From: Methanobacteriota archaeon
GTDB lineage: Archaea > Hydrothermarchaeota > Hydrothermarchaeia > Hydrothermarchaeales > JACQPM01
DNA length: 9,179 nt
Reading direction: 5' to 3'
Assembly: GCA_016207475.1 (NCBI GenBank)
Contig: JACQPM010000040.1
Span: forward strand, 1-9,179
Shown here: positions 6,214-9,179 of the stretch, piece by piece
How the letters are laid out: every line of letters starts with the position of its first letter
Position numbering within the stretch: the first letter of the stretch is position 1
Made by a program: the position numbers and the translations under genes
Notes under the pieces: model-generated
What the model was told of the DNA's origin: nothing
Databases searched by the model: none
Seen by the model: the letters and a program-made list of their open reading frames with translations, nothing else

Positions 6214-6663
6214 ATGGAGATAAAGAAGGTCCTGGTACCTGCCGTGGGTCACGCCCACTCCAGGATGATGGCGGCCTTTGCCATGGACATAGCGAAGCGG
6301 CACAACGCCTCCGTCACCGCCATGTACGTGGTGGAGGTTCCCTCGGGCCTCCCCATCGACGCTGCCCTGCCCGAGGAAGCGGAGGAGGGGGAGAGGGCGG
6401 TGGAGGAGGTCATGGCGATGGGGGCGAGGTTGGAGGTGGCCGTGGCCACGAAGATCGTCAACGCCCGCTCGGCGGCCGACGCCATAATAGACGAGGCGGA
6501 GGCGGGGGGCTACGACCTCATAGTCTTGGGAGTGAGCCGGAGGCGGGTCATCGCCCAGCTCCTCTACGGCGACGTCGTCAGCGAGGTGATGAAGCGGGCA
6601 CCCTGCATGGTCTGCGTGGGGCGAGTAGGAAAAGGGTCGAGACACGAGGAGGACGAGGCCTGA
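6214..6663 (+). CDS. UspA-family universal stress protein
   Basis: A 149-aa single-domain universal stress protein. The N-terminal strand IKKVLVPAVG (3-12), the AMDIAKRHNASVTAMYVVE region (23-41), AIIDEAEAGGYDLIVLG (90-106) and EVMKRAPCMVCVG (124-136) match the UspA alpha/beta fold. The ATP-binding G-x2-G-x9-G(S/T) motif is altered: it reads GVSR (106-109) and GD (119-120), so the second Gly and the Ser/Thr are replaced. This may be a non-ATP-binding member or one with a changed ligand. ATG 6214 lies 15 nt after the dehydrogenase stop with only a weak GGGGCGAGG upstream, so it is probably co-transcribed and translationally coupled. Its partner suggests a stress- or redox-linked role, which is inference. 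Confidence 0.88.
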   Translation: MEIKKVLVPAVGHAHSRMMAAFAMDIAKRHNASVTAMYVVEVPSGLPIDAALPEEAEEGERAVEEVMAMGARLEVAVATKIVNARSAADAIIDEAEAGGYDLIVLGVSRRRVIAQLLYGDVVSEVMKRAPCMVCVGRVGKGSRHEEDEA

Positions 6664-6696
6664 GCCGAAGTCCGACGAGTGGTTCGAAGGGGTGTC

Positions 6697-6718
6697 GGCG
6701 CGAGCAACCATTCGCGCC
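6697..6718. terminator. GC-rich hairpin between convergent genes
   Basis: GGCGCGA (6697-6703) and TCGCGCC (6712-6718) form a perfect 7-bp stem with an 8-nt loop. It lies 34 nt after the UspA-like stop and 56 nt from the end of the convergent DUF531 gene. There is no T-run directly after it, so a role as a bidirectional terminator is only possible. Confidence 0.3.
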
Positions 6719-6773
6719 ATCCATCGTGAAAGGCCCGGCTGCGAAGCGCTGACGAGGGTATTGATCCTTCCCA

Positions 6774-7823
6774 CTATCGATTCCGGGCAGAAGAATCGAG
6801 TTTTGCTGCGAGGACCCCCATCGCCGTGCAGGTCTCCAGGGGGATGTCCCTCCCGGTGAGCTCAACGTGATACTTTGAGGATTGCAGGACCCGGTCCGGC
6901 AGCCCCCGGCTTCCCAGGCCCACGAGTACGCAGAAGGGGCGCCCCATTTTGACGATCGTTTCGATCTCTATCCGTTTCCGGGGATCTGGGTGGGAAGTGG
7001 TCACCACGATCTCCCCCAGGCCCGGTAGGACCGGTCCCATGGGGACGTCAAGGACGAATAGCCGCTCCTCCTCATGGAGCTTCTCAAGATACGCTCCGGC
7101 CTCCCCGAGACGGGTCTCCCCTTTCACCCGGACCACCACCTCTTCCGCGTCTCTCACTGGGAACCCGAGAAGGCAGAAGTTCAGGTCGAAGGCATAACAG
7201 AGGGGCGCCGCCCGGGCGATCGCCCGGATATGGACATCCTTGAGGACCTCTCCCGCGTAGGTGTTCAGGAGGCTCAGGGTGACCGAGGCCTCCTCTTGCG
7301 GAGAAGCGGTGGCCCGTCTGGTCCGCTTCCTCTTCTGTTCGGAGGAGGGACCGCTGGGAGGGGGGTAGGGATGGGCCTCTGATGGGGGGACGGGGAGATC
7401 GATCCCTTTCCGAGCCATCCTGCGGATCACCGCCTTCTGTGTCTCCTCCCGCTCTTCGGCGCTCCCGATCCCCTCGACCGCCGCCAGGAGGGCCCCGAAG
7501 TCCCCCCTTCCGACCTTGGTCATCTCGGCGGCAATCTGACGGAGGATCTCAGCCCGCCTCCACTCCTGGAGCACCTCCTCCGCGGCCTCGATGGCCCCGC
7601 GGAAAAGGAGGCCGCCCTCCTCGCCTGCCGAGATCGCCTCCCGGGCGATCCAGGCGAGGGCCTGGGCCCGGTAATAGGGATCCAGGATCCCCTCCGCCCG
7701 GTCGATCAGGGGTTCGAAATCCGGTTCCGCTTCCTCGGCGGCCCTCTTCGCCTCCCGCTTCAATCCCCGGGCGTAGGACGGCCAATGGGGCGTCCTCTCT
7801 CTCGCCGAACCCTCGTGCACCAT
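6774..7823 (-). CDS. DUF531-like archaeal protein with N-terminal helical domain and SPOUT-like C-terminus
   Basis: A 349-aa protein. Residues about 25-140 form an all-helical region with repeat-like blocks (ILDPYYRAQALAWIA at 46-60, EEVLQEWRRAEILRQIAAEM at 82-101). Residues 145-178 are a Pro/Ser/Arg/Lys-rich linker. Residues 180-345 match my memory of DUF531 (LSLLNTYAGEV at 183-193, RAIARAAPLCYAF, GEIVVTTSHPDP at 270-281). The C-terminal CVLVGLGSRGLP (298-309) and HVELTGRDIPLETCTAMGVLAA (319-340) resemble the knotted SAM-binding end of SPOUT RNA methyltransferases, so an RNA-modifying role is possible but unproven. I choose ATG 7823: it begins host-like codon use and lies about 30 nt after a TATA-like element. 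The frame stays open to 8027, but that part has AT-rich foreign composition. It ends in TAG. Confidence 0.75.
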   Translation of the reverse strand: MVHEGSARERTPHWPSYARGLKREAKRAAEEAEPDFEPLIDRAEGILDPYYRAQALAWIAREAISAGEEGGLLFRGAIEAAEEVLQEWRRAEILRQIAAEMTKVGRGDFGALLAAVEGIGSAEEREETQKAVIRRMARKGIDLPVPPSEAHPYPPPSGPSSEQKRKRTRRATASPQEEASVTLSLLNTYAGEVLKDVHIRAIARAAPLCYAFDLNFCLLGFPVRDAEEVVVRVKGETRLGEAGAYLEKLHEEERLFVLDVPMGPVLPGLGEIVVTTSHPDPRKRIEIETIVKMGRPFCVLVGLGSRGLPDRVLQSSKYHVELTGRDIPLETCTAMGVLAAKLDSSARNR

Positions 7824-7845
7824 CCTACAAAAATTGGGAACGGAA

Positions 7846-7860
7846 AGAGATAAATGCATC
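7846..7860 (-). promoter_or_regulatory. Putative TATA box for the DUF531-like gene, probably leaderless
   Basis: The minus strand reads GATGCATTTATCTCT over 7860-7846. A TATA-like TTTATC centred near 7853 would place the transcription start at about 7828, only a few nucleotides before ATG 7823, so the mRNA would be essentially leaderless. No Shine-Dalgarno sequence is present, which agrees. Confidence 0.4.
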
Positions 7861-7940
7861 TCTCCCCATTCACATCTTCTTCCCCGCATCCTAAACAGAG
7901 CCATGTTGCAAGCGGTTGTTGCATAATCAGTTGGTGACTT

Positions 7941-8006
7941 ATGGGAATTAAAAATCGCCTCTACAGGACAGGCTACCACTTGGCCTACCCGCCCAAGCCT
8001 AGTTGA
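7941..8006 (+). pseudogene. Possible 5' remnant of an IS200/IS605-family TnpA transposase
   Basis: A 21-codon frame from ATG 7941 to TGA 8006 encodes MGIKNRLYRTGYHLAYPPKP plus Ser. The segment NRLYRTGYHLAYPPK resembles the conserved N-terminus of Y1 (HUH) transposases, which commonly read like N-R-x-VY-x-LGYHLVWCPKYRR. The rest of TnpA, including the HUH motif and catalytic Tyr, is absent. The match covers only about a dozen residues, so it could be chance. Confidence 0.25.
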
Positions 8007-8058
8007 AGTGTAAACCGGCATCACCAATATGGTACTGTTAACTTATTTGACCCAGTAG

Positions 8059-8125
8059 TGCGTAGTATCAAAAGTGATGGTACTCTAAGTATCGGGTGGT
8101 CTAGGTTCGAATTTTGGTGGACGCA
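8059..8125 (+). other. Degenerate tRNA-like element with CUA anticodon loop (tRNA-Pyl/suppressor-like)
   Basis: Parts fall in tRNA order. TGCGT (8059-8063) pairs with ACGCA (8121-8125). ATCA-AAAG-TGAT (8067-8078) makes a 4-bp D-arm with a tiny loop. GGTA/TATC (8079-8082 with 8090-8093) closes the 7-nt loop CTCTAAG, with T33 and anticodon CTA at 8085-8087. CTAGG/TTTGG (8101-8105, 8113-8117) flanks the canonical T-loop TTCGAAT. A minimal D-loop and the loop CUCUAA(A) are known features of tRNA-Pyl. Against it: the inner acceptor pairs mismatch, three T-stem pairs are G-U, there is no encoded CCA, and it is AT-rich. It may be a decayed tRNA, a foreign tRNA or chance. Confidence 0.2.
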
Positions 8126-8174
8126 TATTTGTAGGGGGTAATATACAACTTATCGCTCAAAAGAAGTCGAATCA

Positions 8175-8188
8175 ACTATAAATATATA
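8175..8188 (+). promoter_or_regulatory. TATA box of the 8207 gene; leaderless transcript expected
   Basis: ACTATAAATATATA is centred about 26 nt before ATG 8207, so transcription should start at or next to the initiation codon. No ribosome-binding sequence lies between, consistent with leaderless translation in archaea. Confidence 0.55.
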
Positions 8189-8206
8189 TTCAAACTAAAT
8201 TTATTC

Positions 8207-8662
8207 ATGGAAAATTCAAAAAAATTAAATTGTTTATTAGCAGTAATAGTGATTCTTGTCGTTGCCTTAGTGTTCTTGTGGTACCAACAAAGCATGAAAA
8301 AGAGTTGGAACGGAGACTATCACGTTATTGTTTATGGCCATTGCACTACTCAGGATGGGAAAACATATCCCGTATCAGCAGAGAAGTTTATAGAGGTGTG
8401 GGATGATAAGATAATTGAAGTTGATGGTGTTGGACCCGTAATTTCCAGCACGATTATTGATACTTACGGCAAGGCAACGGTTGTACTCAGCATTCGGGGT
8501 GGCGGCCAAGAGACGAGTTTTCTTACATTTAGCCGTGCCACCGACGGTGATTACTATTATGTTGCGGATAGTTGGAAGAATACTGCCGGTTGCCATGGCA
8601 TTGGCATTGGTGACCAGATTAATAAGTATCCAAGTATACAAAATACAGAATTAATAAAGTGA
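8207..8662 (+). CDS. Unknown membrane-anchored extracytoplasmic protein, 151 aa
   Basis: Not recognised. After a short polar start with two lysines (residues 5-6) comes a hydrophobic segment (about 8-26, LNCLLAVIVILVVALVFLW), which should be a single membrane anchor or uncleaved signal with the remainder outside. The outer part (27-151) is rich in Tyr, Thr, Gly and Val and reads as mainly beta-strand (DYHVIVYGHC, KATVVLSIRGGG, DYYYVADSW). Two outer cysteines (C46 and C129) could form a disulfide; C9 is within the anchor and lacks a clear lipobox. Codons are AT-rich (AAA, TTA, ATT), quite unlike the GC-rich AGG/CTC style of the neighbours, suggesting transfer. A TATA box 26 nt upstream supports expression, and a strong palindrome follows the TGA. 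Confidence 0.7.
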   Translation: MENSKKLNCLLAVIVILVVALVFLWYQQSMKKSWNGDYHVIVYGHCTTQDGKTYPVSAEKFIEVWDDKIIEVDGVGPVISSTIIDTYGKATVVLSIRGGGQETSFLTFSRATDGDYYYVADSWKNTAGCHGIGIGDQINKYPSIQNTELIK

Positions 8663-8679
8663 ATGATCCGCTTTAAAAA

Positions 8680-8713
8680 GAAAACTCTACGGACTAAACT
8701 CCATGGAGTTTTC
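8680..8713 (+). terminator. Palindrome/hairpin after the 8207 gene, likely terminator
   Basis: AAACTCCATGGAGTTT (8696-8711) is a perfect 16-bp palindrome. GAAAACTC (8680-8687) is an exact inverted copy of GAGTTTTC (8706-8713), so two alternative hairpins can form and share the right arm. The element starts 18 nt after the stop codon and ends in a T-rich run, fitting a transcription terminator; a protein-binding operator is an alternative. Confidence 0.5.
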
Positions 8714-8768
8714 ATTTCAAAATGTATTATACTTAAATTATGGGTTTTTGATGGTACCCCCAAAAAAT

Positions 8769-8935
8769 GTAAACTTTAACACCTCCCTATAAAATCTGTC
8801 TCGGGATACTTGTAAAATTTACTTGTAGACTTTACATACAAAATTTAAAGTTTACCGTCCAGGTAAATTTTGATACACCCCCTATGTCGAAACTTTTGGG
8901 TAAGCTTTCTAAGTTTTGTGGTTTGTAAAGTGAAA
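8769..8935. repeat. Iteron-like cluster of GTAAA-N-TTTAC/A motifs
   Basis: GTAAACTTTAA occurs at 8769-8779 and, exactly, on the minus strand at 8855-8845. GTAAAATTTAC at 8812-8822 is a palindrome about a single central base. GTAGACTTTAC lies at 8825-8835. Weaker copies are GTAAATTTTG (8863-8872), GTAAGCTTTCT (8900-8910) and GTAAAGTGAA (8925-8934). Such clustered motifs in both orientations are typical of multi-site regulator operators or plasmid/virus replication iterons. No replication gene is seen nearby. Confidence 0.45.
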
Positions 8936-8959
8936 AAGAAGTCTTAACCAGGTGATTTC

Positions 8960-9043
8960 ATGGGAGATCTACCGTTGACTGCAATGGATCTGATCGTCAA
9001 TCCATGGGCCACGAACCGTGCAGGCCGACAAAAACTATTTTAG
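8960..9043 (+). CDS. Possible small protein, 27 aa
   Basis: ATG 8960 to TAG 9043 encodes 27 residues (MGDLPLTAMDLIVNPWATNR followed by AGRQKLF). AGGTGA at 8950-8955 could serve as a ribosome-binding site with a short 4-nt spacer. It has no recognisable domain. Its composition is closer to the host than to the AT-rich region before it, so it could be a real small protein, a truncated gene start, or chance. Confidence 0.25.
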   Translation: MGDLPLTAMDLIVNPWATNRAGRQKLF

Positions 9044-9073
9044 CCCTTAACGTCCTAGTATTAACGGAGGAGG
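9030..9073 (+). promoter_or_regulatory. Putative promoter and strong ribosome-binding site for the 9080 gene
   Basis: AACTATTTTAG (9033-9043) is a fair TATA-like element; transcription would start near 9063. GGAGGAGG (9067-9074 region) is a strong Shine-Dalgarno sequence about 6 nt before ATG 9080. Confidence 0.4.
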
Positions 9074-9079
9074 CGGTAC

Positions 9080-9179
9080 ATGGGTGAGGAGGAGGCAGTT
9101 GGTAAGATCAAGCACTACTATCCCAAGATCGGGGTGGCGGTGGTCGAGCTGAGCAGCGAGCTCAAGGTCGGCGACAGGA
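9080..9179 (+). CDS. Translation elongation factor-like protein, N-terminal part (runs off window)
   Basis: Thirty-three codons are visible: MGEEEAVGKIKHYYPKIGVA, then VVELSSELKVGDR. The pattern G-K-I-x-HY-x-K-I-x-VAVVEL-x(3)-LKVGD matches the start of a small beta-barrel protein related to domain 2 of EF-Tu/IF-2, usually about 85-100 aa and annotated as translation elongation factor-like protein. The visible part should be the first strands of the barrel; there is no GTPase domain. Its cellular role is not well established; related domains also occur at the C-terminus of U32 peptidases. Codon use is host-like, unlike the AT-rich patch before it. The start is set by GGAGGAGG upstream. Confidence 0.75.
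   Translation, partial: MGEEEAVGKIKHYYPKIGVAVVELSSELKVGDR

Larger units (their letters stand above)
7824..8206. other. AT-richer gene-poor stretch with mobile-element-like remnants
   Basis: No intact gene is convincing here. GC content drops sharply from the DUF531 coding region. The stretch holds the DUF531 promoter, a 21-codon frame resembling the start of an IS200/IS605 TnpA (7941-8006), a tRNA-like element (8059-8125), and the promoter of the next gene. ATGGTACT occurs twice as a direct repeat (8028-8035 and 8077-8084). I saw no clear terminal inverted repeats or target duplication. Confidence 0.5.
8663..9079. other. AT-rich intergenic stretch without a convincing gene
   Basis: This stretch contains the terminator-like palindrome, a cluster of GTAAACTTTAA-type repeats (8769-8935), a possible 27-codon small frame (8960-9043), and the promoter and ribosome-binding site of the gene at 9080. 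Base composition returns towards that of the host chromosome from about 8950 onward. Confidence 0.5.

Noticed and set aside
6680..6720. GGTTCGAA sequence after the UspA gene as a tRNA T-arm
   Set aside because: The flanking bases do not form a T-stem and no acceptor or anticodon arm can be placed around it.
4753..6774. Very long open frame on the minus strand across the aldehyde dehydrogenase and UspA genes
   Set aside because: It is antisense to two clear conserved genes, its translation is His/Gly/Asp/Leu-rich with no domain, and long antisense frames are common in GC-rich DNA.
7382..7894. Plus-strand open frame rich in Pro, Ser and Arg
   Set aside because: Composition is typical of a shadow frame in GC-rich DNA opposite the DUF531-like gene; no ribosome-binding site or promoter was seen.
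7824..8027. N-terminal extension of the DUF531-like frame by 68 residues
   Set aside because: The extension has the AT-rich foreign composition, no domain match, and lies upstream of a TATA box that fits a start at 7823.
8769..8935. CRISPR array
   Set aside because: The repeats are only about 11 bp, irregularly spaced and in both orientations, with no constant spacer length.

Overview
The window looks like chromosomal DNA of a GC-rich archaeon, probably euryarchaeal in the broad sense and possibly thermophilic. The evidence is TATA boxes with purine-rich BRE-like flanks, two genes that look leaderless, a four-subunit ferredoxin-dependent 2-oxoacid oxidoreductase in archaeal order, a DUF531-like protein (an archaeal family), a fragment resembling archaeal DNA primase small subunit, and heavy AGG (Arg) and ATA (Ile) codon use. 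The species cannot be named from the sequence.

Left part (1-4606, minus strand): one tightly packed array of eight genes read leftward from a promoter near 4600. In transcription order they are an unknown 90-aa protein, KorD (ferredoxin-like), KorA (alpha), KorB (TPP-binding beta), KorC (gamma), a duplicated DUF2795 protein, an AmmeMemoRadiSam-type radical SAM enzyme, and a primase-small-subunit-like protein cut by the window edge. Junctions run from an 11-bp overlap to a 10-bp gap, so co-transcription and translational coupling are likely. The oxidoreductase should interconvert a 2-oxoacid plus CoA and an acyl-CoA plus CO2 with ferredoxin; the exact substrate is not readable. KorD has Ser in place of one cluster-ligand Cys.

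Middle (4607-6773): a divergent promoter region with a 21-bp-spaced repeat, then a rightward aldehyde dehydrogenase and UspA-like pair. The dehydrogenase ends in TAG, and the UspA-like gene follows in the same frame five codons later.

Right part (6774-9179): a leftward DUF531-like gene, then a strikingly AT-rich patch (about 7830-9050). The patch holds a possible IS200/IS605 TnpA remnant, a degenerate tRNA-like element with a CUA anticodon loop, a leaderless gene for an unknown membrane-anchored protein, a strong palindrome, and a cluster of GTAAACTTTAA-type repeats. Host-like composition returns at about 9060 with the start of a small translation-elongation-factor-like protein. The patch looks like acquired DNA and is the least explained part of the window.
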